Positions 1 through 11,391 of a stretch of 64,000 bases of DNA are shown in pieces. Under the pieces are notes generated by a model. The model was not told the DNA's origin. It saw only the letters and a program-made list of their open reading frames with translations, and made no database searches. How positions within the stretch are numbered: the stretch's first letter is position 1; each line of letters starts with the position of its first letter. Origin of the DNA: Mucor racemosus. Its lineage: Eukaryota; Mucoromycota; Mucoromycetes; Mucorales; Mucoraceae. Position numbers and translations under genes: made by a program. Location: the NCBI GenBank assembly GCA_027405735.1, contig JAPEHQ010000005.1, positions 558,001-622,000 of the forward strand, given 5' to 3'.

Positions 1-1822
1 AACAGGGTCATAAAACTCATATGTCATTAAACACTCTGGTAGTTCCAGTAGAAAGTATCGAAGAACAGCAACAAGTAAATCTGGTTCATATTTTTCCACG
101 AGTTCCAGTGTCAAATTGTCGCTTCGCATGTTTAGTTCCATGCACGTTGTATGAACTCGATCTAAAGCGCAAGGAGTAGACCATAGCTTTTGCTTTGCAT
201 CAGTATCTTCAATTTTATCGACTCCTTTTTCAACTGCTTCCAGAATTATTGATATGAATTTAGGAACATTATCCTGGGATTGCTTCCCTAAATCCTCCAA
301 AAGTACACCAAATACTTGATCTATAAAAGTATTAATTTGAGAAAGATTTGTCAAGGAGCATGTATTAAATTTTACCATGCGATATACCATGATAGTAATT
401 ATCATAAAGAATAGCTTTTGGTGAAAATCCAGATACCGCATATTGTTGAATAATGAATTGAATGTCTTGATCAGGTTTAAGAGATTCTTGAAATACCATC
501 ATTTCTTCGATAACTAATTTATCTTGAGGAATTGCTACAGACATGGAGGCAATGAAAGAGGAAATTATTTGTTTCAATTGTTGAATACGATTCAACTCGA
601 CCTGTTCCATCTCTGTAAGGTGTGCAAACATTGATTCTTCGATTGCCATACGCAATTGATCCAGTTTGAGTACAGCAGATCGATAAGCTTGATCGCTCTT
701 TTCAGCATCACGACGAGCTTTTTTATGAGGCTCTTCTGCTGTTGTTGTTGTAGCAGGAGTAGCTATCTTGTCCATAAATCCCCCCAAAGCTGTATAATTT
801 GAGCTTGTATCAGATGTTGAAGTAATACTTGCTGTATCATCATCCCCTACTACACGCCATTGATAAAAAGAATTCGCAGAAGCTATAAACTTATTTCCAC
901 GTTGGCCAATTAACCTTAAAATGTTGTAAGGCTGAATCAATTGTTGTCCAACTACATCCGCCATTGCAGGAGAATCTTTACATTGGGGTAAATTTTGTTG
1001 CAACCAGATAGCAATATCCTCTCCAGTTGAGGTATTCTTATATGTTCCTAATATAGGAACACGATGATCATTCACTACAATCTCTTGTCTCATGCGGCGC
1101 ACCAAACTATCTAATTCAGATTGAGGCATGACTTGGTTACCCAATTGTATATTAATTGATGCTGTTGTAGTAGAATTATCTGAAGTGGCTGAGGCTGTAT
1201 CTGCTTGAGTATTGTTTAAATCTTCAGGGCGAGACACCATTAAAGGTTTTTCATCTGCTGTATTTTGTACTGTGGGAGCAGAAGTTGCTGCCGCTGTTGT
1301 TGCATTTCTAACAGCTAATTCTTCAGCTTTATCAGCATCCTTACACTTTCGATGATATGTATATCTCGTCTTCTCGGCTTCCTTTACCAAACCATCAAAT
1401 TGCTTCAACATGCTATCTATAGCTTGTTTGGAATTTGTTATATTACGCTTATATTCTTCGTGGAATTCCTGCAGGGGCAGTAAAACATGTTTACTCACAG
1501 TGGTTGCTGTAGACTTATGTTGTTCACCAAAACGGCGACTAGTTTCTTTTAACTGCCCAAAGCACTTAACAAGGCCAGCACCTTCATCACGACCAAACCC
1601 TGAACTTTTGAAAGGTGATTTACCTTGCTCTACTAGTTTGGAGGCATATATTTCCTCAATAGCGATACGGTCTTTGAAGAAAGTAATCATTTCTTCATTC
1701 TCGACTTTACTTTGGTTTAATTTTTGATGAAGTACTGAGAAACCAGCGTTGAAGTCTGGAAGAGTTAGCTCAGGCTGCTTTTGTGACCAAAAAGCAGTTT
1801 TGAAATGTTGTATCGGTGCCAT
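1..1822 (-). CDS. F-BAR/DEP/RhoGAP protein (Rgd2-like), 3' end beyond window
   Basis: Predicted Rho GTPase-activating protein that binds membrane through an F-BAR domain and acts on Rho/Cdc42 at growth sites. The start is the ATG at 1822; exon 1 is 1822-376, an intron lies at 375-321 (GT-AG), and exon 2 runs from 320 past the left edge. Residues about 1-175 are F-BAR (FAFWSQ-like start, FFKDRIAIEEIYA). About 235-325 form a DEP domain (GEDIAIWLQQNL, FYQW), followed by the second F-BAR half (about 365-455, coiled coil). Exon 2 opens a RhoGAP domain (VFGVLLEDL, VPKFISIILEAV, MELNMRS). A DEP domain inserted inside an F-BAR followed by RhoGAP is the known Rgd2 architecture. A low-complexity Thr/Ala linker lies between the first F-BAR half and DEP. 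The RhoGAP C-terminus is missing only because the window ends. The architecture is well supported; the exact orthologue is inferred. Confidence 0.85.
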
Positions 1823-2353
1823 ATATTGATTTGCTTATTATTATTTTTTTTTCAACAATAGAGATAAAAAGGGTACTGCAGGTTCAAATTTCATAACCTT
1901 TGGGGTATATCTTAATTTGGTGTGTGTATGCAATTAGTATTAAACGTTTTGCCGGTAATTGCTATACAAATTAAGCATAAAATGTGTATTCAATTATTTC
2001 GTTCAGGATAAGGGAAAATGCAGTTATTTCTGGAATTTTAGAGATTAAAAGCTTTGCTCTATTATTGTATTAGAATACAATCAGATTTGTAATTCATGAG
2101 AGAAATCGCTAATCTATCATTAATCACAATGTTTTTCCAAAAATAATTCAGAATAAATCATGAACCTTGTTTGTATCTAGCAATCAGCGGTGGTGCTCCA
2201 TATAACAGTCAAAGTACAGATTATTCGAGTATATACTTGGTTTCTTTCATTTCAATTCACAAGTATGAATGTTGACAGCAAACATTGTTAACAAATGATT
2301 AAATTTTGCAAAAGGCTACATACACTATTTTGGCAAAAATAGGCAAAAAGAAG
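1823..2353. other. Intergenic: upstream region of the RhoGAP gene
   Basis: AT-rich spacer between the RhoGAP start and the tRNA-Ser terminator. I see no gene, repeat or clear TATA box. A pyrimidine-rich run lies close to the ATG on the minus strand. Confidence 0.6.
2346..2352 (-). terminator. Pol III terminator of tRNA-Ser copy 1
   Basis: On the minus strand a T-run (TCTTTTT) follows the tRNA 3' end within a few bases, as expected for RNA polymerase III termination. Confidence 0.75.
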
Positions 2354-2435
2354 CGTCGCCTGCAGGATTCGAACCTGCGCGCTCAAAGAGCAATAGCTTA
2401 GCAGGCTATCTCGTTAACCACTCCGACAAAGCGAC
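2354..2435 (-). tRNA. tRNA-Ser(GCT), copy 1
   Basis: Eighty-two nucleotides fold as a class II tRNA. The acceptor pairs GTCGCTT with AGGCGAC and the discriminator base is G. The anticodon stem ATAGC/GCTAT closes the loop CTGCTAA, giving anticodon GCT, which reads AGC/AGT serine codons. A long variable arm and a T arm with GGTTCGAATCC (B box) are present. No intron. It is identical over all 82 bases to the copy at 14824-14905 on the other strand. Confidence 0.96.
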
Positions 2436-3171
2436 TTTGTATGTCTTTGAAGTTAGCATGTAAATATAATCTAATTGTAAATATTTTGATCACGTCACCT
2501 ATTTTGCTCTAGTTAAATAAATATGTAATAATCATGTATGTAAAAGATATTGGATAGTGGATCTATATCATTTAATCAATTATGAGTATGTTTTTGTTAT
2601 TTGGCACACTTTAAAATCTCTGGAATTCTTGATTTTTATTAGAAATTGCAATAAAATTGAACTAATTTTATAAAATGATGTTATATCAGAATCTAGATAT
2701 AGCGCTACAGTAGTCGTATTATCAGGATATTGTTATTGTTACACTATTAATAGTTGCTGTATCACTTGATAATCTCTTCTATATATAATCTCAATCTCTA
2801 CATTGAATGAAACTGCACCTTTTACTCTTGTCTAATTCTTATTAGTTTTGGTAAAACAAATGAAAAATAAAAAATAAAAAATAAAAGCGTTGATAAATAC
2901 AATTATAGTCTTTCCTCTTAGAAATAATTTTCTCGACACAACACAGTAGGTTTAGGTTACGAAAGCTGCCTTACGAGATTATTGCGCCAAATTTGAGTAT
3001 CTACTATCAATGTAAAGTTGAAATTTACAAGGATCAAACTTGCCAATATAGATAGGATTTTTATTGTCAAGTACTCTAGATTTCAGATGGTCTCAATTCG
3101 TTACCAGATGGTTTTCGAATTTTCCCGCCAAATATTGAGTTGATTTCTGTCAGATTTTAGAGAATGTTGTA
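2436..3171. other. Intergenic AT-rich spacer
   Basis: No convincing gene or RNA. The sequence stays single-copy within the window until about 3172, where homology to the inverted copy near 30327 begins. Confidence 0.5.
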
Positions 3172-4764
3172 TCTGCAGTGGAATTACATACTAAAAACGC
3201 TGGATAATAATAAAACAACCTAAATTCCAAGTGTCGCTCATAAAATATGATGCTACTTGAAATGTGAACAACAATAATAAACAAACGCTTCAATTGATCA
3301 CAATAACAAACGCATGCTAAAAATATGAAATATCTTTTTGAACCATACATGTCGTGTAGATGATAGCACCCTTGATCACGGCGCAATCAATTACACAAGT
3401 GACATATATATCAAAGCAGAATTCTATCCAAATCAATAATGATAATAAACAAAGATATCAATTTAGTCAACTACTCATCTATATCGAAGTTGCACTATCA
3501 ATATAAATAAGATTCAAGCATATAAAAACTACCCCTTAATAATCAAGGTTACATAAAATAGATATAACAGAAATAAACAAAACAACCATTTACCAAAAGG
3601 TCGATATTGCCACACTTGACATACAATCCCTTATGGTTAATGCTCTACACAATTTACCCCTTAAAAAATCAAATCAATAACAATGTACTCAAAACTGGAA
3701 GATTACTAAATATACATCCATTCAAGTGTGATGGTATCCAAGTTCTCCAAATCACTATAAATACCCTCATACTTTTTCAGTTATTTTAAATCTTCAGAAA
3801 TCTTTTGTAATAAAAACTTTAGCTAATTATAATTGTATTTCTACTGCTTTTATTTCTATTATTTCTTTTATTTTAGTAAACAACTTTGTTATTTACTGCA
3901 CTTCTGGTAAAACATTGAATAAATTGGCTTGGGACAAAAAAGAGGATAAAAAGGTGGTAATAGGTTCCAGTGATGGCCATATTATTTATGTTTATGTTTG
4001 TGATATTGGAGAGGTAACACTAAAACTCAACGTAATCACTTCTAGCGCAATAATTATACATTAAAACTATATTATCATCAAATAAACTACCACACAATAG
4101 TAACATTTATAAAGTTTTACAGTAATAAGCTTAAATCAAGTGGGTACAGCACCGTAAATTCTTGAAAAGGTTCTCAAGTATTATAAAATCTCTTATTTTT
4201 AAGACTTACAAGGCTTATAAGCGGAATATTAATTTAGAAAATTATTTTTGTCCAGATCATCAATTTTGACATTTTTTAATTTTTTATTTCTGGTTTTGCA
4301 AATTTAGAGTTAATTCTACTACCAATTATAAAAATAAAAAATATACACATATACAGAATTCAGCGCTCTATTTGCTCAGTAAAAAATAATAAACATTTTC
4401 ATTGCACAATATTACATGAAAATCCCTTAATCAAAAAACCGTTTTTGGGCCAAAAATGCTAAGTTTCATTACTTAACATTTAATATTAAGCTTTTATAAA
4501 ATGTGTATCAGTCATGGCTACAATTTTCTCTCACAATGTAGTATATTTAAACGTCGATTTTGGTATCAAAATTTGATTTTTCTATTTTCTGCTCAAAATC
4601 ATGAGTGTTGGTAAGGGTAAAATGAGGTCCGAAAATGTCCGCTACAAAGACTGAATTTTCAGACCGTATGTGGTTAAATATAAGAAAAGTAAAAAAAAAA
4701 GAAGCTTTTTTATTTAAAACTTAGATATATACCATAGTATAAGAGACTTAGCCATTCAATACTT
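3172..4764 (+). repeat. Composite repeat, half A, copy A1 (extended)
   Basis: The segment matches the reverse complement of about 28790-30327 along its length. Its core (about 4140-4764, starting TGGGTACAGC and ending AGAGACTTAGCC) recurs at 30835-31455 (+), 34680-35425 (-) and 36930-38015 (-). No long reading frame is preserved, so it looks non-coding apart from the captured dynein exon at 3877-4013. At 4764 it is interrupted by the hAT element and continues as half B at 11384. Short open frames here (3150-3386, 3607-3789) recur only because the DNA recurs. Confidence 0.85.
3877..4013 (+). pseudogene. Captured dynein intermediate chain exon, fragment 1
   Basis: An internal-exon-like piece: acceptor TTTTAG just before 3877, donor GTAACA from 4014, open in one frame throughout. 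It encodes TSGKTLNKLAWDKKED, then GSSDGH and DIGE, matching the last WD-repeat strand region of cytoplasmic dynein intermediate chains (fungal pattern NKLxWD..G..xAxGxSDGHVYVYDVGE). Relative to the copy at 29513-29637 it carries two in-frame insertions (3 and 9 nt). There is no rest of the gene beside it, so it is a gene fragment. The parent identity comes from recall of the family, not from a search. Confidence 0.7.
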
Positions 4765-4772
4765 GCTATGCT
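4765..4772. repeat. Left target-site duplication of the hAT element
   Basis: GCTATGCT, repeated exactly at 11384-11391 on the other side of the element. Eight base pairs is the hAT superfamily TSD length. Confidence 0.95.
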
Positions 4773-4779
4773 TAGCGTT

Positions 4780-5035
4780 CGCAAAATGGCCGAGCCCAAG
4801 CGAGCGCAAGCAGTTTCATCAAGCATTTGCCGAGTTTAAAATATTTGAAAGTTACTCAAGCAAGCCCGAGCCCAAGCAATGGCTCATCGAGCAGATGCAT
4901 ATCGAGCATTTTCAATTTTGAAACCAAGCAACCAAGCACAAGTCAAGCATTGTCCAATTTTGCAAAAAGTCAAGCAAGTCGAGCACGAGCATATGAGTAA
5001 CCAAGCAAGTCCAAGCAGAGCTCAAGCATTGCATT
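4780..5035. repeat. Left subterminal repeats of the hAT element
   Basis: Many short degenerate copies of CAAGC/GAGCCCAAGC in the first 260 bp of the element, mirrored at the right end (about 11140-11380). In hAT elements such subterminal clusters are transposase-binding sites; that role here is inferred. The open frame at 4879-5073 is made of these repeats and is not a gene. Confidence 0.8.
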
Positions 5036-6952
5036 ATATTTTCAATTCCGTTTTGTATATAAATAAAAGATAAACTTTGAAAATTAACAAATTTTCAAAA
5101 AAAAACCCCCCCATATGTATATGAACACAAGCTATAACACCACTATACAATTTTCTGATACTAAACATGTTTAACCGTATTCGTATTATTCTAAAATATT
5201 TTATCAAAGCTTTCGACAAAACAAAACCTACAGAAATAGTAACAGCAACGATTAAACATTCAATATAAGCAGCAGCATCAAATGATCATTGCTCGAATTA
5301 ATTGATTTCATTTACGTCAATTGAAGCATTGGATTTATTTTAGGTTGTTATTGACAACACATTGTTTCCCATTTGGAGTTAAAATTACTATGTAATAAAG
5401 CCTAGAAATCAGCAACAGCCAACAGGTCTATAGACTTTTAGCAACTGATTTGAATATTTAAATAATAGCGAGACACGTTCACACTATCACAACATTTCCA
5501 ATATTAAAAAAAATCATACATTTCAAGAAAGGCAACATCTAAAGTTTCCTTTCATATACTGATAAAGAATTTTAATTCACCTCAAGCAAAGTTTTATTAC
5601 AACAATTCAAATATGCTAGTATACCTCAATCAAATATTACAGTTTCAGTGTAAATACCTGGTTTATTACAATTCAACAAATTACCCATTGGGAAGAATAT
5701 CAGACATAAAGTAATTAGAGACTCATTGCATAAAAAACCAGATGTAATTAATACTTTAAGAATAGACGGATATATTATATTATACAATGCAATGTATATA
5801 CTGTATAAGAAAGGTTAAAATATCACTATAAAGTTATGTTAAAGTAGTTCAAGCCTTTTATTGCAACATCACAAGTAGGTAACTCTTGAAGTAATGCCCT
5901 CACAAAGATTGCTTACATTATTATACCATACAATCGATTGTTAATATCTTTCTCATTATAGCCATCATTATCTTCATTGTAATCAAGGATTATATTATGA
6001 GCGACCTGCCTCCTCGTTATTTTTGAAAAATATTGCAACTCAAAATGTTTCAGCAAACCAGACCACTATTTTCAATATGCTTTAAAATAGCTCAAGAGAA
6101 ATGCAACTACTTTAATAATAAGGTAATTCGTATTCTTGAAGAACACTACTCAAGGCTGAAAGGTAAAGAAATGATCTAAATTAACACATTTGACAACCTA
6201 TAGTCTTTTAGATTCAAATCCCGCTTATTAACACTAGCTTTCTCTTTGTAAAATGAGGTATCATACCACTGTAATAAAGGTAATTAGAAATGCTTGTAGG
6301 GCACTACACAAACACCTTGCTAATATAAATTATAGAAAATACTTCGCAATGAGCATTTAATTGCAATATTTCATACAATTACATTTGGAATTAGTACAGC
6401 ATTTTGAACGGATTTTGAATTTCTCACGTAATTTGGCACTAATTTGTGTGCTATATCAAACGCTAGATATCATCATGCTTTGCTAAAATATGAAATGAGG
6501 TCAATGATCCTTTTATAGTCTGTTCACCAGAAGACGAAGAAGAAGAAAAAGAGAGCCTTTTTATTTAAATACCCATTTACTAAAAACTTTAGTAAGTAAT
6601 TGTTCAATTGATGTAAATTATAACATTGAAGTTCCTCAAACAACTAGTGGGTCACACTAAATCATTATTTTTTTTATAGAGCAACGTTTGGATGCGATAT
6701 AGAAAAAAATACTACACGATGTAGAAAACTCAATAGTGTGTACACCCATTTTTTTTATTTGGTATATGCCAACAAAAAAACGTTATTTATTATGTAATGT
6801 ATTGTGCAAAATCATGTAGCTTGAATGAATTCCAAGCTTGACCGTATATAGTAAGTGGACAAGCTACTTCATTTATAGGTAGGCCAAAAAATAGCATTAA
6901 CATCAAGCCTTGTTAGATCAACATCAACTACATTTTAAAATATGTAAATTGA

Positions 6953-6960
6953 TATAAATA
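6953..6960 (+). promoter_or_regulatory. TATA box of the hAT transposase gene
   Basis: TATAAATA lies 73 bp upstream of the transposase ATG, followed by a pyrimidine-rich stretch, a plausible RNA polymerase II core promoter. Confidence 0.6.
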
Positions 6961-7032
6961 CCCAGCGTCAAAAAGGCCTTAATCATCTCCACATTATTAT
7001 ATTTTTCAACCATATTATTAATATTACTGAAA

Positions 7033-10000
7033 ATGAACTATGAAAACTCCCAAAATCAAGAATCCCAAGATCAAAACCAAGGCTTTCGAACCATGATGTC
7101 TGGTCTCCAATTCTCTTCTGATGATCAATCCTTCCAAGCAACATCAGTATTAGATGATATACTCTATGCTCCTGGCCAGTCCAACCATAATCCTTTTGAT
7201 TTTGCAGGAGAATCCACCTTTACTGAGAATGTTGATTTTTCAATTGGTAATGCTGGTACTTTAGTACCACCACCTCTTGATCCTCTTCTTCCTTCATCAT
7301 CAGATCAATCCCATTCATCTGCTGTAGCTTCCTCATCTAATCAAGTAAATGTTGCAGCCTCATTATTGAATCAATCTCAAGATTCTTTATCAAATCAACA
7401 AGGTGGTGAAGTAAGTTTCCCAATCCCAGGAGAATATCTTGATAATACCTTTTTTGGTGGTGGTAATTCTCGTAGAGGTCAATCAATTTCTTGGATCCTT
7501 AGGTATGGCTATGCCAAAGTGATTGGTGACTTATATCATTGTAACGTGGATAGAGTTAACTGTAAGGAATCATATTCAAGATCTGCTACTACGTCAATTC
7601 TTCGACATGCAAAAAGAAAGCATAATATGGATGGCTCAATAGGTTAGTTGTTAATATTTGATGTTTTGTAATTTACTAAGGCTAATATATACCTTTATAT
7701 CTATCCATAGCTCTTAATCTTTGGGAACAAAATGGAAAACCGAGAGCAGCAGCTGTAGGCTCTCTTGATCGTCATTTGGTTGTTGGATCATCAGATAATA
7801 CAACACCTGAATCTTATTCTGTAACAAAAGAAATGTTCAATGATGCTCTGATAAAATTAATCTTGAAGAATTCTCTTCCCCATACATTTGTCAATAACTA
7901 TGAATTTCGTCATTTATTAAACTTAGTTAGAAGAGCTGCATCACCAAACATTGTACAAGTTTACTCGGCTAATACCCTTGCCTCTAAAATCCGATCAAAA
8001 GCCATTGATTACAAAACAAGGATCATTTCTGTTTTGAAAAGACAAACAAAAGTAAATTTAACTATGGATGTCTGGACAAGCTCATCTGGAACAAATGGCT
8101 CATCTGATTATTTGGGGGTTGTTTGTCACTTCATTGATAAAGATTTTAGACCAAAGCAAGTTCTTTTGGGGTTTGAGGTATTAATGAATACACATACTGG
8201 TAAGTTGTCATTTTAAATCTTGATAGATTGTGATTAACTGATACAATTTTTTTTCTTTACCATATTAACAATAAAGGTAAAAACATTGCTGAAGTTGTGC
8301 ATAAATTACTTATTGATTATGAAATACAATCAAAATTATTCACAATCACTTCGGATTCCGCATCAAATATGAAGGCAATGGCAGAAGAACTGGCTCTTCT
8401 GATACCAAGTTTTGATCCTAATCAGCATTGGATAAGGTGCTTTGCACACACCTTGAATCTAGCAGTTACAGCAATGTTAAATGCCGGTTTCACTAATCAA
8501 GCACCGACCAATGAAGAGTCTGTATATTTACTCAGAGCTCGTGAAGACCATGAAGATAACGAAGATGTTGAATCTGCCATTGGTCATGTAACTAGAGATA
8601 GTAATCCATTAAACAGATTAAGAGCAGGAATTGTTAGAATCAGGTAATATTTACATGTATTTTGTGCTTTGAATATTGAAATTAAATACAAACCTTTTAG
8701 GGCCTCATCAACAATCACTCGCCAATACATTTTAGAATGTAAATATGTCGACATCCCTGCGTTGCGAATGATACTCGATAATAAAACACGTTGGAACTCT
8801 AGCTTTTACATGATCAAAAGGGGCCTTCAACAAGTCGAAGCATTTAATGCTACATGTATGCACCGTAGCTTTACTGAAAAACTTGGGAAATATTATTTAG
8901 ACGATCAAGATGTAGCATACTTGAAGGAAATTGTGAAAGTTTTAGAACCATTTGAAATTGTATCACGTTGGATGTCTGGCCAAAAGTAAGTTTTTTTTTT
9001 ATATTTTGAATTAGTTAAGTGAATAGACATTGACTTTACAATTTTTATGTTAGATATCCCACAATCAACGAGGTTATTTTTAAATATAACATACTATTTA
9101 CATTGCTAGAGCGCAAGATAAGGAAGTCATTTAAACATTGTTCTCTCAACCCCACTCCTGGCATCGATCCATGTCGTGTACCTTCTGCTTCTGGTCGTAC
9201 TCGTAGTGGTGCTCAAGATTTAATGCAAATCAGTTTTGATGAGTTCAAATCAATGTATGGAGAATCTATCAAAAGAATGAACACCACAAGTATTCATGAC
9301 AACATGGTGAAAGGATGCTTTTTTGCGTACTTGAAATTGACAAGCTACTACTCAAAAACAGGCACAAGTGACATTTATCCAGTTGCTACAGCACTGGACC
9401 CATCATACAGGTTCAGTTATTGGAAGTCCGAAAATTGGGGTGAACCTTACGAAACACAGGCGGAAGAAGCAGTGAAAAATGCTTGGAAAAAGTACAATCC
9501 AAATGCCACCAATGAAGCATCTAATCAGTACAATATTTCAGTTCCTGATGAATTTGATGAGCAGGATGATAGCGAAGAAGAATTTGATTACGAACAGCAA
9601 GTGCGCTATGTAAGACGAAAGATAGTACATGAACAATCTCAGAATTACACTGAAAATTTTGTGGATCAGCTAGATATGTATATCAAAGCAGCACCACTTC
9701 AACTGCAACAACATCAGGTATTTCAGCAATCGCAATCAGTAGAACAAGCTTCTGAGGATGACATCCTTTGGTGGGAAAAGGGCCTGGAAGAGTCGCATGG
9801 ACTTAATCCAATTTCAAGGGAGTTGATGTTCTGGAAAACTGCAAGCGTTACTGGATCTTCCAATCTTGCAAATATGGCATCAGATTATTTGAGTGTAGTA
9901 GCGTCCTCAACAAGTTGTGAAAGAGTATTCAGCAGATCGAAAAGATTTATAACCAATGAGAGGAATCGCTTGACAAGTGAAAATATAAAAAACATGATGC

Positions 10001-10047
10001 TTTTGTCCTACTGGGTTGATGAGATTGACAACCTCGAGTCAATTTAA
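7033..10047 (+). CDS. hAT transposase, five exons, 914 aa, intact
   Basis: Exons 7033-7642, 7711-8199, 8277-8643, 8701-8985 and 9054-10047; all four introns are GT-AG, 57-77 bp, and join in frame (2,745 nt). The N-terminus is Gln/Ser-rich. A BED-type zinc-finger-like region follows at about residues 150-203 (W, then YHCNVDRVNC, then HAKRKH; the C-x6-C spacing is unusual). The RNase H-like core is present: TMDVWTS (about 321-327), TSDSASN (about 392), CFAHTLNLAV, and the TRWNSS motif. The C-terminal hAT dimerisation domain is complete (SDYLSVVASSTSCERVFS, then RNRLTSENIKNMMLLSYW). It would excise and reinsert the surrounding element. No frameshift or premature stop was seen. Subfamily (Ac versus Tip100 type) not decided. 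Confidence 0.93.
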
Positions 10048-10157
10048 TTGTGTCGTTTTTTGGTGTATATATTTCTCTTTCTTAATCATTGTATTATTTT
10101 TTCTTTCTCTGGTAATCTCACTTTTGTATATTGGTTGTTTCTTCTATTGGTGTCTTT

Positions 10158-10158
<1 letters not shown>

Positions 10159-10228
<70 letters not shown>
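10159..10228. repeat. (CT)n microsatellite
   Basis: About 70 bp of nearly pure CT dinucleotides just downstream of the transposase stop codon, inside the hAT element. It makes long Ser-Leu frames on one strand and Arg-Glu frames on the other, which are not genes. Confidence 0.95.
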
Positions 10229-10230
<2 letters not shown>

Positions 10231-10269
10231 ATCTTTCTCTCCCTTTCTATCCTGCTTCCCCAAATATCT

Positions 10270-10765
10270 TGGTATTTCTTTGCTTGGTACTTTTCTGGAT
10301 TCATGCTATTTTACTGTTTCTTTGCTTGGTGCTTTTCTAGATTTATGTCGCTTTGTTTTTTCTTTGCTTGGCGTTTTTCTAGATTCATGTCGCCTTGTTT
10401 TTTCTTTGCTGGATACTTTTCTGGTTTCATGTCGCCTTGTTTTTTCTTTGCTTGGTGTTTTTCTAGATTCATGTCGCCTTGTCTTTTCTTTGCTGGATAC
10501 TTTTCTGGTTTCATGTCGCCTTGTTTTTTTTTGCTGGACACTTTTCTAGATTCATGTAGCCTTATTGTTTCTTTGCTTGGTGCTTTTCTGGATTTATGTT
10601 GTTTTACTGTTTCTTTGTTTGGTGTTTTTCTAGATTCATGTCGCCTTGTTTTTTTTTGCTGGATGCTTTTCTAGATTCATGTCGCCTTATTGTTTCTTTG
10701 CTTGATATTTTCTGGTTTCATGCAGTCTTATTGTTTCTTTGTTTGGTACTTTTCTGGATATACTT
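10270..10765. repeat. Tandem array, 41-42 bp unit, about 12 copies
   Basis: Units begin TTTCTTTGCTTGGT and end near CATGTCGCCTTGT, with two alternating variants (CTTGGTGTTTTTCTAGATT and CTGGATACTTTTCTGGTTT) in the middle of the array. Because 42 is divisible by three, several frames stay open: the minus strand (10541-10311) reads as five to six 14-residue repeats with GDMxxEKxxAKKKQ. There is no sign that it is expressed. It lies in the 3' non-coding part of the hAT element. Confidence 0.9.
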
Positions 10766-11139
10766 TGATGTGCGATTTACTTTTTTCTTTGTTTGTGCAT
10801 AATATTTTACAAATATGCATCACTCTTACTTTATATTTTTTACTCTTTCAACCTTTTTGTACTTTTATTGAATGCATATTCGAATATTTTTACTTTGCTA
10901 TCATTAATACTTTTGGTGGTTTGAAACCATTCATTCTTATTTTTTTATTCTAATTTATATATAGCTCAATTTCCTCTTATTTTTAATACCAACATGTTAT
11001 ATCATGTTTCACTCCTCAATGACAATAAATTTTATCTATACATCATAATAAAATATGTCAACAGATTTGAAATTATAAATATTACTATAAATAACTGGAA
11101 TAAACTGTATTTACTTGTGTAACATGCTTGAATTAACTT

Positions 11140-11380
11140 TTTAATCAAGCAAGCGAGCGAGTCAAGTTTTTAGGTAAGCGAGCCTCCATTGAATTAGAGC
11201 ATATCGAGCAGGTATGCAAGCGAGCTTCCTATGTTTTTACCGAGCACCAAGCAGAAATTTTTTAAAAAAAGTTAATCAAGCGAGCCCAAGCAAGTAATTT
11301 CCTGAAAAAATTATAATTCAAGCGAGCCCAAGCATAGGGCTCGCTCGCTCGCTTATGCTCGCACTGCTCGATTGCGATCA
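11140..11380. repeat. Right subterminal repeats of the hAT element
   Basis: Clustered GCGAGCCCAAGC-type repeats followed by GGGCTCGCTCGC, the mirror of the left subterminal block. Confidence 0.8.
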
Positions 11381-11383
11381 CTA

Positions 11384-11391
11384 GCTATGCT
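11384..11391. repeat. Right target-site duplication of the hAT element
   Basis: GCTATGCT, identical to 4765-4772. Confidence 0.95.

Larger units (their letters stand above)
4773..11383 (+). mobile_element. Complete hAT-superfamily DNA transposon (6,611 bp)
   Basis: The ends are short imperfect terminal inverted repeats: left TAGCGTTCGCAAAATGGC, right (reverse complement) TAGTGATCGCAATCGAGC. Both ends carry subterminal arrays of CAAGCGAGCCCAAGC-type repeats (about 4780-5030 and 11150-11370). It is flanked by perfect 8-bp TSDs. Inside is an uninterrupted five-exon hAT transposase gene with its own TATA box. The 5' non-coding part (about 2.2 kb) holds no recognisable cargo; the 3' part holds a CT microsatellite and a 42-bp tandem array. 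It sits in the middle of an A/B composite repeat whose uninterrupted form is visible near 28755, 31460, 34660 and 36910. An intact frame and perfect TSD suggest recent insertion. Confidence 0.95.

Noticed and set aside
3150..3386. Similar 70-80 aa open frames at 3150-3386 (-) and 30150-30374 (+)
   Set aside because: They are the same repeat DNA in inverted copies; no start context, domain or frame conservation beyond DNA identity.
4879..5073. 64-aa open frame rich in Gln/Ala/Ser
   Set aside because: Made of hAT subterminal CAAGC repeats.
10016..10674. Long Ser/Leu- and Phe/Cys-rich open frames after the hAT transposase
   Set aside because: Produced by the CT microsatellite and the 42-bp tandem array being open in several frames.
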